This document shows positions 1-12,400 of a DNA stretch of 64,000 bases, piece after piece. The DNA is taken from NCBI GenBank assembly GCA_001695595.3, contig MBPM02000039.1, positions 638,835 to 702,834 on the forward strand, written 5' to 3'. Numbering within the stretch: the first letter of the stretch is position 1; each line of letters begins with the position of its first letter. Both the position numbers and the translations under genes were made by a program. The notes beneath the pieces were generated by a model. The model did no database searches and had not been told where the DNA came from. It saw nothing but the letters and a program-made list of their open reading frames with translations. This DNA is from Plasmopara viticola. Lineage: Eukaryota; Oomycota; Peronosporomycetes; Peronosporales; Peronosporaceae.

Positions 1-406
1 CGCGAGGCTCTACGATCCTCCAAGCCTCCCAGTCTCGACGATTTTGATTTAAGCACGCGGCAAAATACTCGTCGTTGCAGTGAAGGACGTTTCCTGTGTG
101 GCATGACACGAAATACAGCGCACATTCCGAGTCCGTCTCCATAGTAAAGAATTCCCAGTCGCCAGGCTCTTTTGGATCAAAGACACATTCTCCGTTAGTG
201 CGAACTTGCAGGTAACGTCCGTTGCGAACTGACTGGATCGCGACCTTATCATCACGGACATGACGCAAGCAAAGTTGCTCGTAAATGTCGCGGTTGTCAG
301 ATAGACAGCGCGCTAGTTTGGATCCGAGCGGATTTTGTAGACTCCTTTGTTTGCGAATCGACCAAATAATGATGGGCACGTCAAACGGAATCTCGCTGAG
401 ATCCAT
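1..406 (-). CDS. Fascin-like beta-trefoil protein, copy A1 (partial at window edge)
   Basis: This is the N-terminal two thirds of a fascin-like protein, cut by the window start. The ATG is at 404-406 on the minus strand and the frame is open to base 1. The visible stretch is identical to the complete copy at 20620-21219 (offset 20813), so function and domain notes are given there. No stop or frameshift is seen in this part. Because the whole surrounding 3.8 kb is repeated with almost no change, this copy may be an allelic or mis-scaffolded duplicate rather than a separate gene. Confidence 0.6.
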   Translation of the reverse strand, partial: MDLSEIPFDVPIIIWSIRKQRSLQNPLGSKLARCLSDNRDIYEQLCLRHVRDDKVAIQSVRNGRYLQVRTNGECVFDPKEPGDWEFFTMETDSECALYFVSCHTGNVLHCNDEYFAACLNQNRRDWEAWRIVEPR

Positions 407-1519
407 GGCGAAAGTTGCAAGTTGCGACTATTTTCTGCAGCGCTAATAGAGAACTGAGGGTCTTGACTCGTATGGTCGTTGTCATGACGAGGCCAAAGGG
501 TATCTTTCTCTGAGATCGTGTGACTTTCATAGTAAGTGCTTCTGATTGATGGATCGTTTACTGCTCAAAGTGTCGCAGAGCGGCAATAATTAGTCGAAGA
601 AATATGTGATGTATGCGCTTGAAACACGATATAATTGATTAGCGTAGAGTTACTAATTAAACCCTGGCTATAAGGGCGGTCATAGAGGGTCGATGAAGAC
701 ACTAGCTTTTTAATGTCCTACAGCTGTTCGCGCAATTGCGATGCTGGCAGTGGCAGAAAATAGCTATAGTAGAAATAAGCAGCGTTCGCATGGATCCAGA
801 CCGCGTCACAGGTTCTTTGATTAGGCACGGATGGTTTAACGTGTCTCGCTGACCTTACAACACGAAAACGTGACTTGACCGAACTACCGGTGCCATCTTT
901 TATCTCTTCGATACGTAGTGCTTACTTGATGGGGTCCGTTTTTACATACGATGGGTGGGTAAACGCCCTGTTTGAATTTCTATACAAAGCGCCGAGTACA
1001 AAATGAGTTGATCAATAATGCGTGTGAGATAATTGTCATGATTTGTCTTGTTAAGTTTTTCGAGGCTGGCCAGCTCTAATAGCGAGTAAAAATTTAAGTA
1101 TCGTGTCGCCCGGTCAAGCCAGAATATAAACCGACGTGACTCTTTTAATACGCAGCGAGCAATACTATCTAAGGGCCAAAACATACACCGCCTGTTGCAG
1201 TTTCGCGGGCTTCTTGATGAATCCGCGAAAATCGTCTCTGCTATATATCGTTTGTCCAATTTCACTGTATCTATAATTCAGCAGACAGGTTTAGCGTGGA
1301 CAATGTGCAACTGAGAAAATGGGATCAAATCCCCGGCCATGACGATTTATTGAGTCAGTGAAAATGACTTGATAGGTAGAGCAGTCCGGTCTCTCAACAA
1401 GTTGATTGTGTCAGATATCTTAGACAGCAGCAAATTCCGAAAAATATGAGTGAGACGAGCATTCAATACAGATTATTCAGATTATTTAAACGATGCGCAC
1501 GAAAAGATTAATGCCGAAC
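407..1519. other. Upstream flank of copy A1; non-coding, repeated elsewhere
   Basis: No supported gene. Bases 407-690 match the region upstream of gene B (3540-3828), and 692-1300 match 24643-25172 at roughly 85 percent by eye, so the tandem duplication included about 1 kb of upstream DNA. A weak open frame on the minus strand (942-1265) has a diverged counterpart at 24987-25172; I do not recognise it and do not call it a gene. Confidence 0.5.
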
Positions 1520-2675
1520 TATAAAGCCTCCTTTTTGGAAAAGGTTGGGGTGACGCCCTCCTTCCAAGCGCGGGGGCTAAATGCTCGCGCGCTTCGGGCA
1601 GGTACTCTCGGGCATCTTCAGGTCTCTAACAAGTCTCACCCTCGACGCGACGGTCTCCAGCACCAGGCCAAACCCCCTTCCACGCCCTTAACCGCGCCAC
1701 CCGCACCCGGATTGGCTCGTTTAATGTGAAGTCACTAGGTTCGAAGCGCAAGAAGCACGAAACACTCCCCGAAGATCTCCGGCGCTACCGCGTCGATATC
1801 CTTGACCTCCGAGAAACCAAGATCTACGATAGAGGTGAGCACCGCATTGATGACTTCCTCTTTCTAACTTTAAAAAAAAAAAAAAACGAAGCCAAGACCG
1901 AAGTCACCAAAATCCGCCGCCACTGCAATCCGTCAGGCGCCACTCGACACGCCCGAGCCCGAGAAGAAACCTGGCGTCACACGAAGAAGCTCGGACCACT
2001 CCTCGGCGATATTGAAGATCTATCCCGACGCAAGTCCCTGGCCACCCTCGCGCTCCACCGCCTCTGGTCCGTCTCATCTCACCTAAGACCCGCATTCGAC
2101 TGTACAACACCTACGTTCTACTAACTCTGCTGTACAACTGCGCCACCTGGGCTCTTACCAAGTCAGAGCTCCACGGCCTCGAGAGTTTCCATCGCCGCCA
2201 GCTTCGCTACGCTCTTGGCTATCGCTACCCCCGACACAATTCGAATGCAAGACTCTACGACCTCTGTGATGAGCGGCCGCTGAGACTACGACAGACACAA
2301 GCTCGCTGGCGCCTGTTTGGCAATCCCGCCATTCCAGGGAACCTCCAGATGCGTGCCTATTTCTTCTCCACCGCAGCAAAATGGCGCGGACGTCCCCGCA
2401 CCACGCTCCCCTCAGCGCTCGACCACGACCTTGTTTCCTGTGGCTCCGGCTCTCGACTCCGGACAGCACAAGACCTCGAAGTGCTTCGTACCCTTGCACA
2501 AGACCGAAAGAAATGGAAGACCCTCACGACCTTGGTGCTGGATGCACTGCCCGCCGAACGAGACCCGACGTATGCGGACACCACTCTATGCCGTGGACTA
2601 GCCAGACTGAGCCTAGCACGTGCATAACTTGGCAACGCGGTAACGTAATACATTACATTACATTATAAAGCCTCC
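1520..2675 (+). mobile_element. Internally deleted LINE (non-LTR retrotransposon), copy 1, with target-site duplication
   Basis: A non-LTR element of about 1.13 kb (1532-2663) lies between perfect 12-bp direct repeats, TATAAAGCCTCC, at 1520-1531 and 2664-2675. Near 1711-1870 the plus frame reads as the start of an apurinic-type endonuclease (RIGSFNVKSLGS, then DILDLRETKI). A run of 15 A follows at 1872-1886. From about 1985 the frame resumes in the C-terminal region found after reverse transcriptase in LINEs (LLYNCATWALTKSELHGLES, 2129-2188), ending in a TACAT-type tail at 2646-2663. The reverse transcriptase core is missing, so the element cannot move by itself. The tail and target duplication show it inserted by retrotransposition. 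Confidence 0.8.
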
Positions 2676-2931
2676 CACCGGACTTGTTCTCCGGAGATTA
2701 ATACGAAAGAGTAGCGAGTTGGCAAGTAATTTTAGAAATTGAAGTCGTCTATAAAGGGACGACTAGGACAATATTTTCCGACCTCAAGTCATTTAAGCAA
2801 AAATACAATAAAGAACCGGATGATGCAAAATCATTAGGTTAGTCACTGAAATCAGGAAAGTTGCGTCAATCACTTTGACGCAATAAGGATCGGTCGAGCG
2901 AGCGACTTGGATCGCGGCTTGCTTGTCGAGG

Positions 2932-3539
2932 CTATGCCTTGTCGACATGATCAACAAAGGGCGGAGCTGGGACTGTCGCAAGTGAAATGTCAAAGAGACG
3001 AGTCACAATCTGCTCAATCTCGTCCGGGGTTTTACCGCACTTCGCAAGCTCCAGCACTACATGTCGGCGGTCGCTACCCGCAAGACCATCCCGTTGGTCG
3101 AGTTGTTGTCGCGCTTGAATCGTAATGGCACTTGCGCGGGGCTCTACGATTCTCCAGGCCTCCCAGTCTAGACGATTTTGATTTGAGCACGCGGCAAAAT
3201 ATTCGTCGTTGCATTGAAGGACATTTCCTGTGTGGCATGACACGAAATACAGGGCACATTCCAAGTCTGTCTCCATAGTAAAGAGTTTCAGTCGCCAGGC
3301 TCTTTAGGGTCAAAGACGCATTCTCCGTTAGTGCGAACTTGCAGGTAACGTCCGTTGCGAACTGACTGGATCGCGACCTTATCATCACGGACACGACGCA
3401 AGCAAAGTTGCTCGTAAATGTCGCGATTGTCAGATAGACAGCGCGCTTGTTTGGATCCAAGCGGACTCTGTAGACTCCTTTGTTTGCGAATCGACCAAAT
3501 AATGATGGGCACGTCAAACGGAATCTCGCTGAGATCCAT
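2932..3539 (-). pseudogene. Fascin-like beta-trefoil gene B1, frameshifted
   Basis: Second, diverged member of the fascin-like pair. It starts with the same ATG context (3537-3539) and the same first residues, MDLSEIPFDVPIIIWS. A single-base deletion near 3283, compared with copy A (GACTGGGAATTC there, GACTGAAACTC here), turns the frame into a stop after CVFDPKEPGD. The downstream half is open in another frame (3276 to 2932) through TPDEIEQIVTRLF. No splice sites rescue it. Either the gene is dead, giving at most an 83-residue product, or this is a consensus error. Its near-identical partner is at 23747-24353. Confidence 0.65.
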
Positions 3540-3828
3540 GGCGAAAGTTGCAAGTGGCGACTATTTTCTGCAGCGCTAATAGAGAACTGAGGGTCTTGAC
3601 TCGTATGGTCGTTGTCATGACGAGGCCAAAGGGTATCTTTCTCTCAGATCATGTGGCTTTCATAGTAAGTGCTTCTGATTGATGGATCGTTTACTGCTCA
3701 AAGTGTCGCAGAGCGGCAATAACTAGTCGAGGAAAAATGTGATGTATGCGCGTGAAACACGATGAAATTGATTAGCACCGCGAACAGTTACTGATTAAAC
3801 CCTATTTAGGGGAGTCATAGTAGGTCGG

Positions 3829-3838
3829 NNNNNNNNNN
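3829..3838. other. Assembly gap (10 N)
   Basis: Ten N bases. The sequence to the left is a near-exact copy of 20814-24642 and stops matching exactly at the gap. The sequence to the right begins inside a short LINE-derived element. This marks a scaffold join rather than a biological boundary. Confidence 0.98.
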
Positions 3839-4137
3839 CTTCCAAGCGCGGGGGCTAAATGCTTGCGCGCTTCGGGCAGGTGCTCTCGGGCATTTGCAGG
3901 TCTCTAACGAGTCTCACCCTCGACGCGACGGTCTCCAGCACCGGGCGCCACTTGGGCTCTTACCAAGTCAGAGCTAAGCAAAATAATGGAAGACCCTCAC
4001 GACCTCGGTGCTGGATGCACTGCCCGCCGAACGAGACCCGACGTATGCGGACACCACTCTATGCCGTGGACTAGCCAGACTGAGCCTAGCACGTGCGTAA
4101 CTTGGCAACGCGATAACGTAATACATTACATTACATA
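3839..4137 (+). mobile_element. Short non-autonomous LINE-derived element, copy S1 (5' end lost in gap)
   Basis: About 300 bp made of three pieces of the LINE at 1532-2663: the 5' leader up to CTCCAGCACC, a ~31-bp block (CGCCACTTGGGCTCTTACC and following), and the 3' terminal ~165 bp with its TACAT tail. The two deletion joints are the same as in the copies at 26021, 29326 and 59875, so the short form itself has spread. It needs enzymes supplied by a full LINE. The left end is missing because of the N gap. Confidence 0.75.
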
Positions 4138-5027
4138 TTGTCGAGGTTGTATCCGCAATGTGTATATGCGATACAAAATACTGGGACTTTTACTCATGCG
4201 AGATTTGACTCATAACGTAGAAGCCTTGTGCCATTGCAATACATATCGTCCTTACACGAGCTTCAAATGATTATTCGAGGTGAAAAGTGCACGAAATCGT
4301 GCGTTGACGACATAAAGCCTGAACTAATCAATTTAGAGTTGCCACTCGCAATGGTGCGTTCGCGTGTGCACGCAACACAAAGTGAGCCACGAAGTCTTTG
4401 GTAGTGTACTTCAGCCTGACCTACACACGCACACCGCCTTGAAGATTTGACAGTATCAACGTGTATGAGTCCTGGTGCACTAGAAACATATTGACTAGCC
4501 TTAAAACGCCTCGAGCTGGCGGTTTGATGGGTAGAGGACGCCTATGACGTCAACCTTAGTGCATGCTCAGAGCTCTTGATAGAAGTTCACTCAAGTAAGA
4601 AAAAAAACACAATGTAGACTCGTCTAAGTGCTTAGGGTTTGCACACATAAGCGAATAGCGCGCTAAGTCTTCGCGCATTCCGAAGATCTTGCTGCCAATT
4701 ATCCCGCCATCGTATGATAAGACCTGACTGTACATATCATGCCTCTGTCATGAGGAAGCGTTTTCGATTATCGTAAGCTATCCGATTAGTATGCTTTCGC
4801 ACATGATAACATTCTCAATAATAGAGGACTTCTATCGGCCAACCGTTTACTATTTCTTACAATTTCTCTAGTACGTCGAAGGAACTCAGTTTCAACCAAT
4901 CCGTACTCGCGGCTGCTCACTCATATATACATTACCGTACAAAAAAGTTCTCGTTCCCGCGCGCGTGAAGCTGCGTATTTCGCGCGCACCTCTGCGCTTT
5001 ACAGCTCTCTGTGGATCTAATAACAGT
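4138..5027. other. Intergenic region upstream of the KMT2-like gene
   Basis: AT-rich DNA without a supportable gene, transposon or RNA. It must contain the promoter of the large plus-strand gene that follows, but I see no convincing core motif. Confidence 0.4.
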
Positions 5028-6427
5028 ATGGAATGTGTGTGTCTCACATGTGAGCAAGCGGTGCGCGTGGTCCATGCGGTGGATGCGTCTGTTTCCGCCC
5101 TTCAGAGCGTGCGCAAGACTAGCGATCAGAGGCCTATCTCTGATTCTGTAGAAGCTTCTTTTACCGATACAAAGGACACAGCTATATCTAAAGCACCTGC
5201 ACAAACAATGGGTTGGACGGAATCGAGTGCACAAGCGTCTCGTTGCTGTGTATGCGATGGCATATTCCACGTTCCGTGTCTAATAAAGTGGGAGATGTTC
5301 TGAACCAAGGGGAATCAACGTTTACGTGCGTCAAGTGTCGCTATGAAACGCAAAACCTTACTGAAAATGAAGAATACACAGTGGAATTTGATTTGCTGCC
5401 AATTTTAGTGCCGGCGATAGCTTTTCCATACGTGAGGCGGTTCAAAATGACGAAGAGGTGACGACTTCAGGGGTTTTCTGCCCGAAAGGAATGAAATGGA
5501 CGATGGAATGATGGCGAATAGTGCCAGCGAGGTGGACAATATCTTCCTCTTCGTGAGGTGTGTACGACCTGTCGACAAGTACAAATTACCGCTGAGGATC
5601 AAGAGAAGTGTCTCAAGTGCCACGACACGCGACTCCATCGTCGCTGTGTGAACCGTCAAGAGGCTAAGACGGTGTTGGAAAACAATACATTGTGATAGTA
5701 TCAAGAAGCGACGTCATGCAGCTTCGACAGCTGCGGTAAAGTGGTGCGCTCGATGTTCATTGGCTCAGAATGAGCAGGGATGGTGGATCCATTGAAACGC
5801 GGACGCTAGCCGCACTTGTGAAGCAATCAGAGCAACAAGTTGCACCGTGGAACGAGTGCTGTAACTGCAAGGGCAAATTTTGTTTGCAAGAGTTTTGCGA
5901 TGGGAAGGAAACGGACGTGAGTTTACAAGAAATCCTCGCAATTGCGCCATTTGATGCCAATCACGAGACGCACTGGTCATGTGCTCATTGTGTGCATCTC
6001 GCTGACTCACCCGCTTTTGTGACGTTGTTGATATGTGACGGATGCGAGCGCGAGTTGATATGGCCAAAGTGTCCCCCCCTTGACAAGTGTACCACCGGGA
6101 GATTGGTTCTGTACCGACTGTACCTGCATCGGGGTACTACGAGGGTTCATGTACCTCAGACCCCGTGACGTTGCTGATATGTGACTTGTGTGATTGTGAA
6201 TACGATATGAAGGCGTTGGATCCACCACTTCGCGACGTTCCAACTGGTGACTGGTTCTGTCCAGCATGCACCTCTACAACACTCGATCCTGTGCAAAAGA
6301 GTCGGTATGACAAGATCAAGACGAAGCGCCAAGAAGACAAGAAGGTGTCGAGCTCAGTGGCGTCTAGCGAGCACGAACTGGTCGTGACGGTCTGCTCTGT
6401 GATGGATGCGACCACGAATTCGATCCG
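5028..6427 (+). pseudogene. Disrupted 5' PHD-finger array of the KMT2-like gene
   Basis: The segment reads as about five consecutive PHD-type zinc fingers, but only by changing frame repeatedly. It starts at ATG 5028 (MECVCLTCEQ), with Cys and His ligands at CCVCDGIFHVPC (about 5242-5277). It then moves to another frame for TFTCVKC (5320-5340), and onward for VCTTCRQ (5558-5578), KWCARC (5742-5759), CNCKGKF (5860-5880), LLICDGCERE (6027-6056), GDWFCTDCT (6098-6124), LLICDLCDCEY (6172-6204) and LLCDGCDHEF (6392-6421). At least seven shifts and several stops separate these pieces. They are too small and numerous to be normal short introns with GT-AG ends. The order and spacing match an ancestral intact N-terminus. 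Either this end has decayed or the consensus is poor here. Confidence 0.65.
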
Positions 6428-9400
6428 TTGAGTTTGATTCCACCTTTACTCGTGATACCGGAAGGGAGTGGTTCTGTCCTGCTGCACGGATGCCCGTGCA
6501 GTGAACGGTGCACAAAGTGCGTCGGATGTGACACGATCTTTCACGCTGGCGGTAGTGCTGCCGATCGCTTGCACCGTCCAAGTGGAGCTGTCGATGGCGT
6601 CCTGTTGTGTGAAGCGTGCTGCAATCTCCAAGTAGGCTATTCACGTCGACGCTCCGTGTCAACGTTGAGTCAGCAATCATCAAGTGGTACAAAGAGCAGA
6701 AAGCGAAGTCGAGGCAGTGGAGCAAAAGAGGGTCGGAAGACCAGTAAACAAAGCAAGACGGAGCAATGCGCTCTGTCTGCGACTGACACTACTGTAGCTG
6801 TGAACGAGTCGAGTCCTGGAACGACTTTGAAAGCGTCTGAGGACAATAATGACGTAAGTGTACGCATCCCAAAGCCATTGACGTTCGTATCCTCGTCTAC
6901 AGGTGTTCGTCAGGAAGTGGACGGTGTACAGGGTACCAATGGCTGGAGTTATACCACTCCAAGTGTCCTTGTTGTCGATCCAGACGATCAGTTGACGGCC
7001 AGCAACGTCGACGACGTCGAAGAGAGCAGCGTCTTGATTGTGTGTGACATTTGCTTTGGGGAATTCAAGATGCTGGACGTGCTCGGTACCGATGACGCTT
7101 GTGCTGTACCCGCTCGTCCGTGGGTGTGCAAACCATGTCTGCGTGCTTTGAAACGTAGTCGCAAGAAACGACCGCGCTTTTCCAAGCAGATGGTGTTGGA
7201 GATGCAAGTGTACGGTCGCTTATTGCGCGCGACAGCGGCGAAAGTCTTGGATACGGACGCGTGTGTTCGGCGTGGGAAGCCACCCAGTTCGCGCGAAGAG
7301 CGCCGTCGAATGTACGAGCTTGTTGGCAAAAGCGTCGGCGTCTTTCTGCATTGGGACAAGCACTGGGTCATGGGACGGGTTCTCGCCTTTCACGCAACAC
7401 ATCCGTCCATGAACCACACAATTCGCTTTGACGATGGCGTGATCGCGACATTGCCATTGTATGCGTTTCCTCTCGTCATTGGTACGCGCACGATGCTTTA
7501 CGTCAAAGTGCCAGCAATGCAAAACCAGTGGTGGCCAGCTCAAGCCTTGCGACTTAATGCACTCGCAAAGAAGCTTTTGGTACCACATCACGAAGAAGAC
7601 GAAGCTTGGAAGCATTTCCGTCTTGTTCGAATCTTTACTAAAGGCGACAATGTCTCGTGCTGGGTGCCTCACTATCTGTGTCGAAGCATGCAACGCTTCG
7701 TACCGCCGCGGAATGATCTTGCGACGTCAAGCACGATGGAAAGTGAGCAAGAAAAGCTGGCAAGAGCGGTCGAACGCGCTCAGCACGAGCTACGAGCTGA
7801 GGTAGACCAAATTCACTGCATCTTCCAAGCCATGCTGATTGGATTTCGACGGGTATTGACCAGCTCAGCGCCTCTTTCGCCAAAAAAAGTTGGAAAAGGA
7901 ACGAAACGACCGGATTGTGGACACTTGAAAGTGCTGGATCGATGCATGCAAATCGCAAATGTGTTGGTGGATATGCCAATCATCATCACGTCTTCGAACC
8001 AGCGCCTGCCGCGAGGAAGTTACACAGTGACAAAGTATGACAATGACTCGAAGAAACATCATATCACAAGGTCGAATGACATGACTGGCGAGACGGAGAG
8101 TGTCGTGGATTTACTGCAAGGCACAGATGGCGTCGAGTACTCCTTGGAAACGGGTTCGTCATTCAGTGAGCTGGCGATCTTACTCGAGTTGAGTGGATCG
8201 GACGTCGGCGGTGGCATTCCCGGTGAATTTCACTCGAAAGAATTGCTTGAAAAAGCGATTCTCGAGGAGACTGGGATCGTTTGCCTTCACGTTGACGCGG
8301 CAGCTCACGGCAAGCACGGACGCGAGGATTTGTGTAGCCATTGTTTGCTCAATGCAAAAGACTGTGAAGACCTAGTCGAATCCTGTGAAAACGATGGGAG
8401 GCGAGAGACGGAAGACTTGGTCGTGTGCGTCACCTGCGATCGGCACTTTCACGTGACGTGTTGTCATCCACCGCATGCGCCGCTGTCGCTCGTGAGTCCA
8501 GAAGACGGCACAGTGCTCGTGTCGGATCTTCACCTTCCATTCGTTTGCAGCGAGTGCACAACGTGTGCCGGTTGTCACGGGAAGAACACGGACGCGTGGG
8601 AGACGAGTAAAATGGGGAAAGCCGACAAGCCGCGCTGGTCCCAGTGGCGTCTCCCTTTGAAGGCCGCGGCCTTGTGCCCCAAGTGTATTCCGTACTACAA
8701 GGCGAATCGCTTTTGCAGTGTGTGCAACCTCGTGCTAGACAATGACGCACTGGCAGTACAAGTAGATCTATTGACTTGTTCGACGTGTCATCACTGGGTC
8801 CACGCAGCGTGCGAACCCGATCCGAATCCAGCCTTCCACGCATTCAGCAGCACGCACGAATTTGCTCTTGATGTCGTGACGGACGGAGAAGTTGCGGGGC
8901 AGAGTATGGCGGCGACAAGTCGAGAGGTTGACTCGGAATCGATCGCAAGTCTTCGGACGCCAGTGGGGAGTCGTAGTCCGTCGGAGGAGCGCAGCATGGC
9001 TTCGAGTACCAACACTTCCGGGACTAGCAAAGAGGACGGAGCGGTCAAGACAGCGAAACAAATGGAAGAAATCGTTGCGCGTTCCATCAAGTTTCAAGCG
9101 GGGTACGATTCGAAAGTGCTGCATCATTACGAGTGTCTAACGTGCCGCAAGGTTCGCATGCTGCACGTGCTCCATCGCCTTGGAGGGGAGGACAAGCTCG
9201 ATCTGTTCAAGGAACCCGTGACGGAGACGATTGCCCCCACGTACTTTGACATTATCAAAGCGCCCATGGACTTGAGTACGATGCGGCAAAAGATTCTGGA
9301 CGGAGCGTACGCGACCGTGAACTTTCGTGCCTTTCGAGACGATTTTGAGCTCATGTGCTTAAATGCCGTCACGTTCAATACCAAGGAACGGGACTTTTTA

Positions 9401-12400
9401 ATCTGGCGAGAAGCGTGGCGGTTTTACGGGCAAGGCCAGCGGATCCTTCGCCAAACGGCCCCCAAAGCACGAATGAAACAGCGCGGCGGACGGTACTATG
9501 ACGCGTTGAAAGTCGCGGCCAAGCGCCAATTGCCCAACAATTCGGCTCTCGCAGGCAACCCTCAATCGACGAGCGAGGCACTTGATCCAAGTGGCGAAGG
9601 CGGTGAAGAAGAAGAGGTGGACGACGACGACGAGGGGGAGAACGGCTCGGACACTGGGTCGGACCGAGGGAGTGGAGTGCCGGAGGGTAGTAGCGCTGGA
9701 CCAAGCGCAATCAAGTCGATAGCTTTAGTCCCGAAAGACAGTGTGGCGAACAGGAAGGGATCGGACGCGACAGGAATGGCTCAACGAGATGAGGCGAGGA
9801 CGAGCGACCATGCGAGTGTTGCGTCTGTGAACGGATCGGTCGTAGCGCTCCCTACCGAACGTCGAAGTCTAGTCCCCACTGAGGCAAGTGTGTTTCAAAC
9901 CAAGCTTCGAACAGCGACGTCACGGTCGCTTTTACCGCTGTTTCTAATTGTCCAGACACGGACGTCAGCGCACACTTATAGCTGGCTCGATCTCTGTTTT
10001 GTGTGTGGCAGTGCGGGGTTGCCAACGGAGTTCATCTTTTGTGTTGATTGTGGCGAAGGCTTTCATTCATTTTGTCTCCCTGGAATGAACGCTGCTCGCC
10101 TTGACGGCAATGATCAGCTCCGTGCGTATTGGCGCTGTCCAAATTGCAAAATGTGCGAGATTTGTGGCCAACCAGGGACTGTATGTGGTGCCACGAGCAA
10201 TTTGAAGCGTGTGGCCGGGACGGCTGGCAACGCTGACGATCCAGCTCGAGGTGGACAAGCAAGTGACGCGGCCAACGAGCCGCCACTCGTGCGCGCGAGT
10301 GTCGAGTCCCTGGTCGTCTGTGGCCACTGTGATCGTGGGTATCATGGTTCGTGTTTGGTCCCAGCGATCAAAATACCGATTTCTCAAAAGAAACGCGAGG
10401 ACACAGCTTTGAGTTCTACGATTTACTGTGCGAGTTGTGTGGCATGTACAACGTGTGAACGTTCGTCGCGGGACAGGGTCGAGAGTCCGCTATCACAAGA
10501 AGCTACCAAGGGCGAACTGGCAGCACTCGAACGGACGTACAGCTACGAACGGACCAAGTGCTTGCACTGCTATAATCAGCAAGCGCGTGAGATGCAAGCA
10601 CTGAAGGACCGGACTCGCCTTTTGACGGACGTGTGGACGGTCGCAGCGCTTGAAAAGAAGAAGGACGCGGAGAAATGTCCACTCTGTCGACTCAAGTGGG
10701 ATGCCGATGCCGAAGAGCTCATGCAGTGCGATGCGTGTGAGCGTTGGGTTCATCCTCCGTGTGACGCGTTGCTCAAAGCCGATTTAAAGCGCTACGAGCT
10801 TCTAGTGCGTGATCCGAACGCCGTGTACGTGTGCGCGGCCTGTCGCCCGCAAGAGCGGCACCACGTGTCGGACAAGATCTCTGACGGCGAAGGCTGGCGT
10901 TGCCAACTGCTGATTGCCGAGATCCAGCGGAAACGGTTCCAGTGTGACTCGAGTTGGAAGGAGACGCTTCGACAGCTAGCACAGGTGGATCGGTGGGTGC
11001 GATTGGCGGACAATACAGCCGTGTACCTGTACGTGCTTCGTCTGGGCGAAGAGTGTCTGCGCAACTTTGCGTACCGGAGTCTCAACTTTCAAAGCGATTG
11101 GTACCGGTTTACCAGACACCACGACCTTCAGGACCCTCGCGTCGTGGTGCCCGACTGGTTGTTACGGAAAGCGAATCGCTACATGCGATTCAAGCGGTAC
11201 ATGCGAGGACCCCGCGCAGCGAAGCGGCGTCAGGCACGCAAGACTGCGAGTTTCTACTCGAAACAAGCCGTGGGGCTCAATACGCGCAAGGACGCGAGCG
11301 CGATTTGTATGATTGTATCGGAAGCTGCGAGTTGTGCGGCGCTCTTGGCGTGTATTCATTTGCTGTACGGATGGCGACCGCTTCCAGAAGTGGTCATTCA
11401 CTTACTCTCAAGCGACGAGGACGTAGGCACGGGACCAGCACACCACAAACTCGACGACAGGCTCCTTCAGCGTCTGCGAAGTGACGAGTCTCTTGATGGT
11501 CAAGCGATGCAGCCGCGCTTGAAACTGGAAGCCGAGATTGCAACGATCAAGGAACAGTACGATCGTCGTGTTAGCAAGCGGCATCTTGTCCATGCCTCAG
11601 CCTCCGATCTAAGCGTCTTTGGGTTTGGCTCGATGGAATCAAGTGCGTCGACCGTGGAACGGCAGGAAGGTCGTCAAGAGGATGAGGTGGCGGCAGAGTC
11701 TCGGACGATCGAAGCCGTTGCGTCTTTGCCTGAAGAATTGTACGAGGTTGGGCACGATCGTGTGCCTGCTGGACCATCCGCTCGTTCCGCGATCGATCGC
11801 GTCAAGATGACGACTGTCACGCCGTTGCAGGGGTGGCCTTTTGTCCGTGAAGAGATAGCACCTTTTGACGACACGCGGTTTTGTGCCTTGTGCTTTATGA
11901 TTGGGGATCATACGGCGTGTGGTCGGTTGCTGTACATGGAGCTCGAGACGTGGGTCCATGTGAACTGTGCGCTCTGGTCGATGGAAGTGTACGAAGATGC
12001 CGCCGGTGTGTTGCACAAGTGCAGTAAGGCCAAGCATCGCAGTCGTCTCCTTCGGTGTGATGCGTGTGGGTTGATGGGGGCGACCATCGGGTGTGCGATT
12101 GCGCGCTGTACCCGCCACTACCACTTTCCCTGTGCCGTGGACACGGGGGTTGCGTTTCTACCGACGGGCGAGACGTGTTGTCCGTCGTCCTCGCATCTTG
12201 ATGCGATGGCCAAGAAAATGGGAGATCCCCCGTCGACTTTACCTGCGAGCAACGCGACGCGAGTGAAGGAAGAAGCTGAGCCACAAGCAGCTCTGATAAT
12301 GAATACGGACACTGCATTAGTGGATGGAGACGTGTCAAGTGCAGTAATTGCTAACAATGGCAGCTCTGCTCAGCTTCATGCAAGCAATGCTTGGGATGCT

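Noticed and set aside
6428..6430. TTG at the beginning of the long KMT2 frame as a start codon
   Set aside because: Not an ATG, and it lies inside a PHD finger whose first ligands are upstream; the frame is open here only because of a preceding break.
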